DNA from: Ruminococcus sp. UBA4240
GTDB taxonomy: Bacteria > Bacillota > Clostridia > Oscillospirales > Ruminococcaceae
DNA length: 9,771 nucleotides
Reading direction: 5' to 3'
Assembly: GCA_002395525.1 (NCBI GenBank)
Contig: DGXE01000029.1
Coordinates: forward strand, 1-9,771
Below are positions 1 through 6,072 of the stretch, piece by piece. Under the pieces are notes generated by a model. It was not told where the DNA came from and ran no database searches. It worked only from the letters and a program-made list of their open reading frames with translations. The translations under genes and the position numbers were made by a program. Within the stretch, counting starts at the first letter, position 1; each line of letters opens with the position of its first letter.

Positions 1-24
1 TTTTGAGACTTCAATAAGGCTTAT

Positions 25-65
25 ACGCCCGTGACCGCTGTGTGATGCACAGGGGTTACGGGCGT
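25..65 (+). terminator. Strong hairpin followed by a short T run, probable terminator of an upstream gene
   Basis: Bases 25-36 pair with 54-65 over 12 positions with one G-T wobble. After one mismatch (37/53), five more pairs follow (38-42 with 48-52), giving a long GC-rich hairpin. The right arm runs into TTTT (65-68), as expected for rho-independent termination on the plus strand. The minus-strand side has no T run. It most likely ends a plus-strand gene lying to the left of the window. It sits only about 30 bases before the start of the secreted-protein gene, so a role as an attenuator in that gene's leader cannot be excluded. No convincing promoter is visible between hairpin and gene. Confidence 0.75.
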
Positions 66-96
66 TTTGCATATCAAAAAGAAAGAAGGAATGGAT

Positions 97-1368
97 ATGA
101 CTAAAACAAGAACAAGCCGATTTATAAGTATGCTCATATGCGTATGCATGGCGGTGCTGTGCATACAGGGGCTCAGCTTCAGGGCGGCGGCAGATGAAGT
201 GTATGAAGAGTTTACAACTACAGATGCAGCATCATACACAGGAGAACATTTTCAAATCACACAGAACGAAGGTGGTGGTGATGGTTCAATTCTGGGTGAT
301 GGAGATGGTTTGATGCTCGGAAATTGGTGGCTTACTCGTGACACTGGTTGGGTTATAGCTGATGCAATTACTGTTTCTTCTCTTCATGGTGAAAAGATTA
401 CCAGAATAGAGGCATATATAGGTTATATGGAAAGCCACGGTATACTTCCGGATCTTGATGCTAATATAGGCACCATAGAGGGTTTTTCTTTCCAAGGCAA
501 TGGATCGGTATGTACAATCACTATTAGTGACATAAATGACACATCCGTACAAATTTACAATTCTAACATGGGAGATAGAGTGGGAAATTATAGTTTTGTA
601 CAGATAAAAAACTGGAAAATCTATTATGATGATGGCATCCACACCCACAACTATGTGTACTCCGCAGAGGGCGACACGATTAGCATAACCTGCGACAAAG
701 CCGGCTGCACGGAGCCTCCCTACACAGCATCCATCACCCTTGTTGCTCCCACCCTCACCACAGAAGGCGGCGAGGACAGCCCGGAAGCCACAGTCTTGTG
801 TACAGACATTGACGAGGATTTTCTTGCATATTGGGATTACAACTCCATGGAAGATCTTATGGCTGATCTGCAGGGTGCCATAGTGTACTATAATGGAGAA
901 GAAGAGCTTGCCGAAGCCCCCACAGAGGCTGGCGACTACACCGCAGAACTTACTGTTTGTGATGGCGAATACACAGCTGCCGTTTCCTACACCATAGCAG
1001 AGGCAACACCTGAGCCTGCACCTGCACCTTCTGCTCCCATAGCAGTTACCGGCACTGCAAAGGCAGCCTCCGGCGGCGCACCCGGTCTTGTTTCCGGCAC
1101 AAGCGAAGCCGATGAGATGCTGACCTGGAACGCAAAGCTTGATGGCAAGACCCTCACCTGGGAGGCAAAGGACGGCGCAGACGGCTATGTTATCAGCATC
1201 AGAGCAAAGGGTGCCAAGGCATTCAAGCGCTTTGACAGAGTTACCGAGAAGTCAGCTGACCTTTCAAAGCTTAAAGCCGGCACCTACACCGTATACGTCA
1301 GATACGAAAAGGACGGCAAGCTTGCCAAGTGCAGACAGTCCGCAAGGACTACCATAAAGATAGGCTGA
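97..1368 (+). CDS. Secreted modular protein with N-terminal low-GC region, Ig-like/MBG-like domain and C-terminal Fn3-like domain
   Basis: Function not recognised; probably an exported or cell-surface protein of 423 aa. The ATG at 97 is chosen because AGAAGG (84-89) sits 7 bases upstream; the in-frame ATG at 91 and TTG at 67 lie on or before that site. Residues 1-32 form a signal peptide: basic start (KTRTSR), hydrophobic core, AAA before D33. Residues 33-180 are Gly-, Asp- and Thr-rich with several Trp (WW at 77-78, W85, W173) and resemble a beta-sheet binding domain of unknown family. Residues 181-205 carry an H.H..Y plus C...C pattern often seen as a linker in clostridial surface proteins. 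Residues 206-300 look like an MBG/Ig-like fold (GDYTAELTV near 279). Then come a Pro/Ala linker (303-315) and a C-terminal beta module (about 342-423) reminiscent of fibronectin type III (DGYVISIRAKG; AGTYTVYVRY). No LPXTG motif or C-terminal membrane anchor is present, so it may be released or bound non-covalently. GC content jumps at about position 640, which suggests a domain junction. Confidence 0.85.
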   Translation: MTKTRTSRFISMLICVCMAVLCIQGLSFRAAADEVYEEFTTTDAASYTGEHFQITQNEGGGDGSILGDGDGLMLGNWWLTRDTGWVIADAITVSSLHGEKITRIEAYIGYMESHGILPDLDANIGTIEGFSFQGNGSVCTITISDINDTSVQIYNSNMGDRVGNYSFVQIKNWKIYYDDGIHTHNYVYSAEGDTISITCDKAGCTEPPYTASITLVAPTLTTEGGEDSPEATVLCTDIDEDFLAYWDYNSMEDLMADLQGAIVYYNGEEELAEAPTEAGDYTAELTVCDGEYTAAVSYTIAEATPEPAPAPSAPIAVTGTAKAASGGAPGLVSGTSEADEMLTWNAKLDGKTLTWEAKDGADGYVISIRAKGAKAFKRFDRVTEKSADLSKLKAGTYTVYVRYEKDGKLAKCRQSARTTIKIG

Positions 1369-1382
1369 ACACAAGCATAATG

Positions 1383-1415
1383 AAGACCGCAGATCCCAAA
1401 AGGGTCTGCGGTCTT
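1383..1415. terminator. Hairpin between convergent genes, probable bidirectional terminator
   Basis: Bases 1383-1393 pair with 1405-1415. After a single bulged T (1394), 1395-1397 pair with 1402-1404 around an AAAA loop. The hairpin lies 15 bases after the stop of the secreted-protein gene and 36 bases beyond the stop of ktrA, which converges from the other strand. It is placed to end both transcripts. The T runs on both sides are short and interrupted, so efficiency is uncertain. Confidence 0.7.
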
Positions 1416-1450
1416 GTCTGTGTATGGTCATCCTTTAAGGACTGCTGCTT

Positions 1451-2089
1451 TTACAGCTTCTTTGCATCCTTCTTGTTCATCACGATGATAAGGGTGCAGC
1501 CCTCCTGCAGGGGTGCCTTGGGGTCGATGGTCTTCTTTATGGAGCCCTTCTCCTTCACGGCGATGACATTGGCGGAATACTTTGCCCTCAGCTGCAGCTC
1601 GCTCAGTGACTTGCCCAGCCATTCCTTTCGGGGCTCGGTCTCGATGATGCACAGCTCATCGGAGTAGTCATAGTATTCGAGGAAGTTGGAGGAAATGAGC
1701 TTTTTGGCTGTGCGTATGCCCGATTCCTCCTCGGGGAAGATTATCTTGTCCGCCCCCACTCTTTTGAGGATATCCCCCATGCGGTGGCTGCCTGCCTTTG
1801 CGGTGATGTTTTTTACCCCACATTCCTTTGCCACCATGACACACATTATGCTTGCCTCCAGGGAATGAGCCGTTGCCACTACAACTCCGTCCATATCCCC
1901 CAGGTCAAGGGCCTTTATGGCATTCTCATCCGTAAGGTCAACGATGGTCGCCACCTTCACCGAAGGTGACATCTTGCTGATTATCTCCTCGTTGGCATCG
2001 GCAATGAGCACATCAGCCCCTGCATCAGTCAGGGCGAGGGCTACACTGCGCCCGAATCTTCCCATTCCCAGCACTGCAAATTTCTTCAT
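1451..2089 (-). CDS. ktrA: Potassium channel regulatory subunit KtrA/TrkA family (RCK domain protein)
   Basis: Cytoplasmic nucleotide-binding gating ring of a Ktr-type potassium uptake system; the partner is the KtrB pore encoded just upstream. The 212-aa length fits KtrA/KtrC proteins of Firmicutes. Residues 1-130 form the RCK_N Rossmann domain, with dinucleotide motif GMGRFG (8-13) and an acidic residue (D31) at the end of the second strand that normally holds the ribose. Residues 140-212 form the RCK_C domain. In this family ATP versus ADP binding controls opening of the pore. The start at 2089 is supported by TAGGAG 6 bases upstream; this site overlaps the TAG stop of ktrB, so translation is probably coupled. 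It is the last gene of the minus-strand block. KtrA and KtrC cannot be told apart from sequence alone, and the generic name TrkA is equally usable. Confidence 0.93.
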   Translation of the reverse strand: MKKFAVLGMGRFGRSVALALTDAGADVLIADANEEIISKMSPSVKVATIVDLTDENAIKALDLGDMDGVVVATAHSLEASIMCVMVAKECGVKNITAKAGSHRMGDILKRVGADKIIFPEEESGIRTAKKLISSNFLEYYDYSDELCIIETEPRKEWLGKSLSELQLRAKYSANVIAVKEKGSIKKTIDPKAPLQEGCTLIIVMNKKDAKKL

Positions 2090-2098
2090 GTTCCGCTC

Positions 2099-3460
2099 CT
2101 ATCCCAGCTTGAAGTTGCCGTCGGCAAAGTTTATAAGGTTCTTGGAGCTTTTCCCCGTGGAGAAGAAAAGTCCCATGGATATAGGTCCTATCCTGCCTGC
2201 ATACATACCCGCAATTACAATGAACCTGCCCGCCGTGTCAAGAGAGGGTGTCAGCCCCTGTGAAAGTCCCACTGTCCCTGTGGCACTGAATATCTCATAG
2301 GCTGCGGCTACCGGGTCTGTCTTGCATATCCACAGCATGAGCACATAAAGCAGCATGGTAAATCCAAAGCTCACAGTGATTATGGCTGTAGCCTTGTTTT
2401 TCATTTCAGAGGTTATCCTGCGGGAGAATACCACGGTCTCATCACGGCTGCGGATAAACGACACGGAATTGAGCACTGCCACGAACATGGTGACAGTCTT
2501 CACACCCCCTGCGGTGCCCACAGGGGAGCCCCCTATGAACATATACACACAGCCTGTTATGCTTGTAGGCACGGTAAGGCTTGCCTGGGGCACGGTGGCA
2601 AAGCCCGCAGTCCTGAAGGTGACGGACTGGAAAAAGCTGGCTCGCAGCTTCCCCCACAGGGAAAGAGTGCCTATGGTATCGGGATTATGGTACTCAAAAA
2701 TGAAGACCAGCAATGTGCCTGACAAAAGCAGGAACAGGGTCAGCACAATGACAAGCCTTGAATGGGGGGAAAGCCGTGAGAAAAAGCCCCGCACGCCAAG
2801 GCCGTTCTTTCGTGTGCGCTTTATGCTGTCGAGAACGTCAAACCAGACGATGTACCCTATGCCGCTTGCGATGATAAGGGCGCAGGTGATGGCGTTGACC
2901 GCATCGTTGTCACGGTAGGGGATAAGGCTGTCGGGCCCTATGACATCCATTCCCGCATTACAGAAGGCGGACACTGAATTGAACAGGGATATCCAGAGCC
3001 CCCGCAGCCCGAACTGTGGCACGAATACGAAGGCATAGGCAACAGCACCAAGCCCCTCCACGATGAGGGTATCGACTACCACACGCTTTAAGAAGCCCCG
3101 CAGATCGAATACGGAGTCAAGGTCGTAGTAGTCCTGTATCATCTTGTGGGTGCCAAGGGAGAACCGCCTGTGCATCAGCATAATGACTACGGAATACAGG
3201 GTTATGACCCCGAATCCCCCCAGCTGTATCAGAAGCAGCACTATGACCTGACCGAACAGGCTCCAGTGGGAGAAGGTGTCCACCACCACAAGCCCTGTGA
3301 CACATATGGATGTGGTGGCCGTAAACAGGGCGGTGATGAAATCGGTGTGCTCTCCGGGGGCTGTGGCTGCGGGTATCATCAGAAGAAGGGCGCCTGCAAG
3401 GATAGCTGCGGCAAATCCCAGCATGACCACCTGTGTTGTGGAAAAGTGAAGCCGCTTCAT
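2099..3460 (-). CDS. ktrB: Potassium uptake pore subunit KtrB/TrkH family
   Basis: Integral membrane potassium translocating subunit of 453 aa, the usual KtrB size. The four pore-loop repeats of the SKT (TrkH/Ktr) superfamily are all visible, each with its selectivity-filter glycine: ICVTGL (G56), CNAGMD (G170), RTAGFA (G286) and GTVGLS (G398). Also present are the conserved stretch GGSPVGTAGGVKT (310-322), which belongs to the gate region of the third repeat, and GRIGPISM near the C terminus (422-429). About eight hydrophobic membrane segments flank the loops. The start overlaps the stop of the upstream AP endonuclease gene as ATGA, with AAGGTG just upstream, implying coupled translation. 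Only 9 bases separate its stop from ktrA, so pore and regulatory subunit are co-expressed. Homologues are sodium-dependent potassium importers used in osmotic and pH homeostasis; the coupling ion here is inferred from the family. Confidence 0.95.
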   Translation of the reverse strand: MKRLHFSTTQVVMLGFAAAILAGALLLMIPAATAPGEHTDFITALFTATTSICVTGLVVVDTFSHWSLFGQVIVLLLIQLGGFGVITLYSVVIMLMHRRFSLGTHKMIQDYYDLDSVFDLRGFLKRVVVDTLIVEGLGAVAYAFVFVPQFGLRGLWISLFNSVSAFCNAGMDVIGPDSLIPYRDNDAVNAITCALIIASGIGYIVWFDVLDSIKRTRKNGLGVRGFFSRLSPHSRLVIVLTLFLLLSGTLLVFIFEYHNPDTIGTLSLWGKLRASFFQSVTFRTAGFATVPQASLTVPTSITGCVYMFIGGSPVGTAGGVKTVTMFVAVLNSVSFIRSRDETVVFSRRITSEMKNKATAIITVSFGFTMLLYVLMLWICKTDPVAAAYEIFSATGTVGLSQGLTPSLDTAGRFIVIAGMYAGRIGPISMGLFFSTGKSSKNLINFADGNFKLG

Positions 3461-4230
3461 GTCATCACCTTAGCGCAGGAGTTCACCGTAAGCCCCACAG
3501 GGCAGTGATCCGAGCCCATGACATCATCATAGATGACCGCATCGGACACATTCCCCAGAAAGCCGTTGCTTGCAAGGAAATAGTCTATGCGCCAGCCTGT
3601 GTTGTTGGCACGGGCGTTGCCCATGTAGCTCCACCAGGTGTACTGCACCCTGTCGGGGTAGAAGTGCCTGTATGTATCGGTAAAGCCCGCCGAGAGCAGC
3701 TCCGTCATCTTGCCCCGCTCCTCATAGGTAAAGCCTGCCTTGCCGATGTTGGGGCGGACGTTTTTGATGTCTATCTCTTCATGGGCAACGTTCATATCCC
3801 CGCAGACCACTACCCCCTTCTTCCGGGCAAGGCCGCACAGGTACTCCCTGAAGGTGTCCTCAAAGCGCATTCTGGAGGGTATGCGGGAGAGGTCGTTCTT
3901 TGCGTTGGGGACATACACCGTCACAAGGTAGAAATCCTCAAATTCAAGGGTGATGGAGCGCCCCTCGCTGTCGTATTCCTCCTCGCCGTAGCCCCTTGCC
4001 ACGGACAGGGGCTTTGCCTTTGAGTAGACAAGTGTCCCCGAATAGCCTTTCTTCCGGGCGGGGAAAAGGTATTCATAGGGGTGTGAGGCGGGGTGGAACT
4101 CATTCTGCTCCTCGGTGAGCTTGCTCTCCTGGATGCAGAACACATCCGCATCCACAGCATTGAAGAAGTCTGCAAAGCCCTTTTTCAGACAGGCACGAAA
4201 GCCTGCCACATTCCATGATACTATCTTCAT
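3457..4230 (-). CDS. exoA: Exodeoxyribonuclease III / class II AP endonuclease
   Basis: Base-excision repair enzyme of the Xth/ExoA family, 257 aa, full length. It cleaves the backbone 5' of abasic sites and has 3'-phosphodiesterase/exonuclease activity. All signature residues of the endonuclease/exonuclease/phosphatase fold are visible: N7 in SWNVAGF, the metal ligand E35 in CIQESK, Y106 in VTVYVPN, D145 and N147 in CGDMNVAH, D216 in WRIDYF, and the catalytic pair D241-H242 in GSDHCPV. The start ATG overlaps the stop of the Cys-rich gene (ATGA), with AGAAGG just upstream. Its own stop overlaps the ktrB start in the same way. Lying two genes after dUTPase, it belongs to the same uracil and abasic-site handling theme. 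It could equally be named xth; I use the Gram-positive name. Confidence 0.96.
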   Translation of the reverse strand: MKIVSWNVAGFRACLKKGFADFFNAVDADVFCIQESKLTEEQNEFHPASHPYEYLFPARKKGYSGTLVYSKAKPLSVARGYGEEEYDSEGRSITLEFEDFYLVTVYVPNAKNDLSRIPSRMRFEDTFREYLCGLARKKGVVVCGDMNVAHEEIDIKNVRPNIGKAGFTYEERGKMTELLSAGFTDTYRHFYPDRVQYTWWSYMGNARANNTGWRIDYFLASNGFLGNVSDAVIYDDVMGSDHCPVGLTVNSCAKVMT

Positions 4231-4604
4231 TTTCCTTCTACCACACTTTCATAGCACAGCACCGCATTCCTGACGCAGCTGTCACAGTCGCACAGCACTT
4301 TTCCCGTGTCACGGCCCTTGAGCTCATGGCACACTATGGCGCCGCACATCTCCTTAAAGCGGGAGAGCATCAGCTTTGCAGTCCTTGCATTGCCGCCTGC
4401 AACACCTGCCGCCATGACCGCCCCGCACAGGGCACCGCAGGTACATTCCATACAGCCCATGCCCACCGCAAAACCGGCGGCTGCCTGCAAAAGGGTGTCA
4501 TCTCCCTCCGGGAGCAGAGCCTTTATCACCGCCTGACAGCAGTTGTAGCCGCTGTGCTTTAGGTGGACTGCCTGTTCACTGCGTTCGCTCATAGCTAAGC
4601 TCAT
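4227..4604 (-). CDS. Cys-rich C_GCAxxG_C_C family protein, putative redox-active
   Basis: A 125-aa soluble protein with 12 cysteines (22, 23, 51, 54, 56, 60, 87, 92, 105, 107, 110, 117). The spacing matches the C_GCAxxG_C_C family: GYNCCQAV near the N terminus, a Gly- and Cys-rich helix region (GMGCMECTCGALCGAV, 48-63), then CHELKG (92-97), a C-x-C-x-x-C cluster (105-110) and a final Cys in the last helix. The family is described as putative redox-active; a metal or iron-sulfur role is plausible but unproven, and no partner enzyme is adjacent. The start at 4604 has an excellent site (AAAGGAGG, 7-base spacing) and overlaps the dUTPase stop as ATGA; an internal Met at residue 5 is less likely. 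The C terminus overlaps the exoA start. There is no signal peptide or membrane segment, so it should be cytoplasmic. Confidence 0.88.
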   Translation of the reverse strand: MSLAMSERSEQAVHLKHSGYNCCQAVIKALLPEGDDTLLQAAAGFAVGMGCMECTCGALCGAVMAAGVAGGNARTAKLMLSRFKEMCGAIVCHELKGRDTGKVLCDCDSCVRNAVLCYESVVEGK

Positions 4605-5188
4605 AGCTTATCCTCCTTTGCCGTGGTGCTGCCTGACACACTTGTGCTGCAGGGCACACTTGTGCTGCCGGGCACACTTGTGCTGCCGGGCACACTTGTG
4701 CTGCCCATACCGCCTGTGCGTATGCCCTGTGTATCGTCACCGGGGATGACATAGTAGGGCAGGAAAATGCCCTGTGCAAAGGCCTCGCCCTGTCTGACGG
4801 AAAGGGTCAGCCCCTGCGTGTTCTCGTTTGACAGCTTGATAAGGATGTGCCCCTCATTGGGAGCGCTGAAATAGTCGCTGTCGATTATGCCCACGGTGTT
4901 GTCCAGCCGCAGCCTGTACTTGAAGCCCAGCCCGGAGCGAGGGGCTATCATAAGGAAAAAGCCCTCCTCCATGCGAACCCGAACCCCCGTGGGGATGACT
5001 ATGCTCTCACCGGGGGCAACGGTGAATGAACAGGGAGCGAAGAAGTCATAGCCTGCGGAGCCTGATGTTGCCCTTCTGGGGAGGGTGATCTGCTCCGGGG
5101 ATGCCTCCTGCTGCAAAAATGTTGTGGAATCGGCTTTCAGACGTTCCGGGGATACCCTGAGGAACTCAGCGTCGATGATGTTTTTCAA
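4601..5188 (-). CDS. dut: Deoxyuridine 5'-triphosphate nucleotidohydrolase (dUTPase) with repetitive C-terminal tail
   Basis: Hydrolyses dUTP to dUMP and pyrophosphate, limiting uracil in DNA and supplying dUMP for thymidylate; normally a trimer. All five trimeric dUTPase motifs are visible with the TTG start used here (195 aa): I SAGYDFFAP (44-52), II PRSGLGFK (83-90), III with catalytic D103 and Y106 in GIIDSDY, IV RQGEAFAQGIF (132-142), and V RTGGMGSTS (157-165). Motif V usually ends the protein; here its last residues are repeated about four more times (GSTSVP units to residue 189) before the end AKEDKL. The start is set by AGGAGG (5197-5202) lying 8 bases before TTG at 5188. An upstream ATG at 5215 and TTG at 5260 lack such a site and would translate a palindromic region. 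The stop overlaps the next gene as ATGA. The upstream membrane gene ends 72 bases before, with a palindrome in between that may be a regulatory site. Confidence 0.94.
   Translation of the reverse strand: MKNIIDAEFLRVSPERLKADSTTFLQQEASPEQITLPRRATSGSAGYDFFAPCSFTVAPGESIVIPTGVRVRMEEGFFLMIAPRSGLGFKYRLRLDNTVGIIDSDYFSAPNEGHILIKLSNENTQGLTLSVRQGEAFAQGIFLPYYVIPGDDTQGIRTGGMGSTSVPGSTSVPGSTSVPCSTSVSGSTTAKEDKL
4622..4705 (-). repeat. 18-bp tandem repeat in the dUTPase tail, encoding GSTSVP units
   Basis: An 18-base unit (plus-strand form begins gggcacacttgtgctgcc) occurs about four times in near-perfect head-to-tail array, plus a diverged fifth partial unit. It keeps frame and encodes GSTSVP three times, then CSTSVS, then GSTTA. 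The first unit is the end of dUTPase motif V itself, so the array looks like in-frame expansion of the natural C terminus. Near-identity of the middle copies points to recent slippage or unequal recombination. Confidence 0.9.
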
Positions 5189-5196
5189 AGAGGGAA

Positions 5197-5202
5197 CCTC
5201 CT
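5197..5202 (-). promoter_or_regulatory. Ribosome binding site that fixes the dut start at TTG
   Basis: On the minus strand the perfect AGGAGG lies 8 bases before TTG at 5188. No comparable site precedes the in-frame ATG at 5215. This argues for a 195-aa dUTPase initiated at TTG rather than a 204- or 219-aa form. Confidence 0.85.
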
Positions 5203-5216
5203 GTCGTAAAGACATA

Positions 5217-5249
5217 TTGCTTGACAAAAAAACTGATATTGTCAAGCAA
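5217..5249. repeat. 11-bp perfect inverted repeat in front of dut, possible operator or leader hairpin
   Basis: The arm ttgcttgacaa (5217-5227) pairs perfectly with ttgtcaagcaa (5239-5249) around an 11-base loop. It lies between the membrane-protein stop (5261) and the dut ribosome binding site (5202), about 14 bases before the latter. The minus strand has no T run after the right arm, so it does not look like a terminator. Each arm contains TTGACA (as TTGACA or TGTCAA), which resembles a -35 hexamer, but I found no good -10 box at the right distance. It could be a repressor site, a processing hairpin, or a leader element. Confidence 0.6.
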
Positions 5250-5260
5250 AAAACTTGCAA

Positions 5261-5731
5261 TCAGATGATCCTGTCCTTGTCGTCAAGTTTTTCACTTTCA
5301 ACCCTTGCTTTTTTGCGGTCAATGCGGCGCTGAATGCGTTCGGGGCTGAGGATATCAGCGATGACAGCCACAAACAGGCACACGGTGATGATAAGGGAGG
5401 GGTAGATGCGTGCGGTCAGGACCTCTATGTTTTCGGCAGGCACGGCGGAATCGGGTATGCCTGTCAGGAACGCAGCCGCATAGATGAAAAAGCCGGTGGC
5501 GGCTGCATTTGTCAGGGCAGAGATGATATTTGCGGCAGTGCCCCGGAAAAATGCGGCAGCAAGGGACAGGGCAAAGAGCCCAACGGAGATGAGCAGGTAT
5601 ATGCCCACGCTCCGGTATTTGTCGGAGGCGTGCATCAGTATGGCTGTGCCGCCCAGCCCGTTGAGGAACAGCCCGCATACGGCAAAGGCCGCACAGCTCA
5701 ACCTTAAGAAAATTTTACGTAGTGTATTCAT
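5261..5731 (-). CDS. Small membrane protein of unknown family, four predicted membrane segments
   Basis: Family not recognised. The 156-aa product has four hydrophobic stretches, roughly residues 9-33, 42-62, 65-90 and 109-128. A strongly charged C-terminal tail follows (131-156, rich in Arg, Lys, Asp and Glu), probably cytoplasmic. The first segment follows a short basic N terminus and may act as an uncleaved signal anchor. No catalytic or transport motif is evident. The ATG at 5731 is preceded by AAAGG with 9-base spacing. It is the first gene after the strong minus-strand promoter at 5806-5834 and probably heads the six-gene unit, although the 72-base gap and palindrome before dut could separate the two. 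Similar small multi-helix proteins are common and uninformative about function. Confidence 0.8.
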   Translation of the reverse strand: MNTLRKIFLRLSCAAFAVCGLFLNGLGGTAILMHASDKYRSVGIYLLISVGLFALSLAAAFFRGTAANIISALTNAAATGFFIYAAAFLTGIPDSAVPAENIEVLTARIYPSLIITVCLFVAVIADILSPERIQRRIDRKKARVESEKLDDKDRII

Positions 5732-5764
5732 TTTATTACACCTTTTGTGTCAAGAAAATATGTT

Positions 5765-5790
5765 GACGGATGGGCATTTGACGATCCGTC
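5765..5790 (-). promoter_or_regulatory. Hairpin in the leader of the membrane-protein gene
   Basis: Gacggat (5765-5771) and atccgtc (5784-5790) form a 7-bp stem with a 12-base loop within the roughly 68-base leader that follows the minus-strand promoter. Further down, an ACAC/GTGT mini-hairpin would partly cover the ribosome binding site. A role in translation control is possible but weakly supported. Confidence 0.35.
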
Positions 5791-5805
5791 TCAGCAACGG
5801 ATTTT

Positions 5806-5834
5806 ATTATAGCATAACTTTAAAGCGATTGCAA
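5806..5834 (-). promoter_or_regulatory. Sigma-A type promoter for the minus-strand operon
   Basis: On the minus strand: -35 TTGCAA (5834-5829), a 17-base spacer, and perfect -10 TATAAT (5811-5806) preceded by TGC, giving an extended -10. The transcript should begin near 5799, leaving about 68 bases of leader before the ATG at 5731. This is the best candidate promoter for the whole minus-strand block. Confidence 0.85.
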
Positions 5835-5965
5835 GAGTTTATTGCGTTTTTTTAGTTTTTTCAAATCAAGAGGTGTGAAAAATTTATAAAAGTTACAATT
5901 CGATAACGTTTAAGTTAGTCAAAACAGAGAAAAACAAAATCATAACAAAAAATTACAAAAATCAG

Positions 5966-5994
5966 TTGCAAAAAATTGCAAAAAATGTTATATT
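5966..5994 (+). promoter_or_regulatory. Sigma-A type promoter for the adhesin gene
   Basis: TTGCAA (5966-5971), a 17-base spacer, and TATATT (5989-5994) preceded by TGT, again an extended -10. The predicted transcript start is near 6001, about 70 bases before the ATG at 6073. The -35 lies in a 10-base direct repeat, ttgcaaaaaa twice (5966-5985), one helical turn apart. The design mirrors the divergent promoter on the other strand. Confidence 0.8.
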
Positions 5995-6072
5995 AGTATC
6001 AACCTTACTATGCCCTGATGTATGGGTATACTATTCGACAAACACATATTTTTCAAGAAGGGAACTGGAAAT

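Larger units (their letters stand above)
5732..6072. other. AT-rich divergent intergenic region
   Basis: This 341-base stretch separates the minus-strand membrane-protein gene from the plus-strand adhesin gene. It contains two divergent promoters (5806-5834 minus; 5966-5994 plus). Between them lie about 130 bases of A- and T-tracts that could serve as UP elements or a bent regulator-binding region, with no coding potential seen. The plus-strand leader (about 6001-6072) holds a modest 7-bp hairpin (6009-6015 with 6024-6030, one G-T pair) and AAGAAGGG (6055-6062) 10 bases before the ATG. I see no riboswitch class that I recognise. Confidence 0.75.

Noticed and set aside
67..96. Earlier start (TTG 67 or ATG 91) for the first secreted protein
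   Set aside because: TTG 67 lies in the terminator T run, and ATG 91 is one base from the AGAAGG site. ATG 97 has normal spacing.
286..648. Minus-strand open frame inside the first secreted gene
   Set aside because: It lies fully antisense to a gene with a convincing signal peptide and domains, has low-complexity content, and has no start signals.
2355..2918. Plus-strand open frame of 187 codons within ktrB
   Set aside because: It is a shadow of ktrB, whose pore motifs are intact across the same bases.
4622..4705. Possible CRISPR-like array
   Set aside because: The units are contiguous with no spacers and lie in frame at the end of dut, so this is a coding tandem repeat.
5217..5249. Reading the palindrome before dut as a terminator
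   Set aside because: No T run follows the stem on either strand in the right place, and the stem is AT-rich.
5189..5260. Longer N terminus of dUTPase from TTG 5260 or ATG 5215
   Set aside because: The extension would translate the palindrome and a T-rich stretch and has no ribosome binding site. A perfect AGGAGG sits 8 bases before TTG 5188.
5255..5855. Plus-strand open frames opposite the membrane-protein gene
   Set aside because: They show no ribosome binding sites or recognisable domains, and they overlap a minus-strand gene with a good start and promoter.
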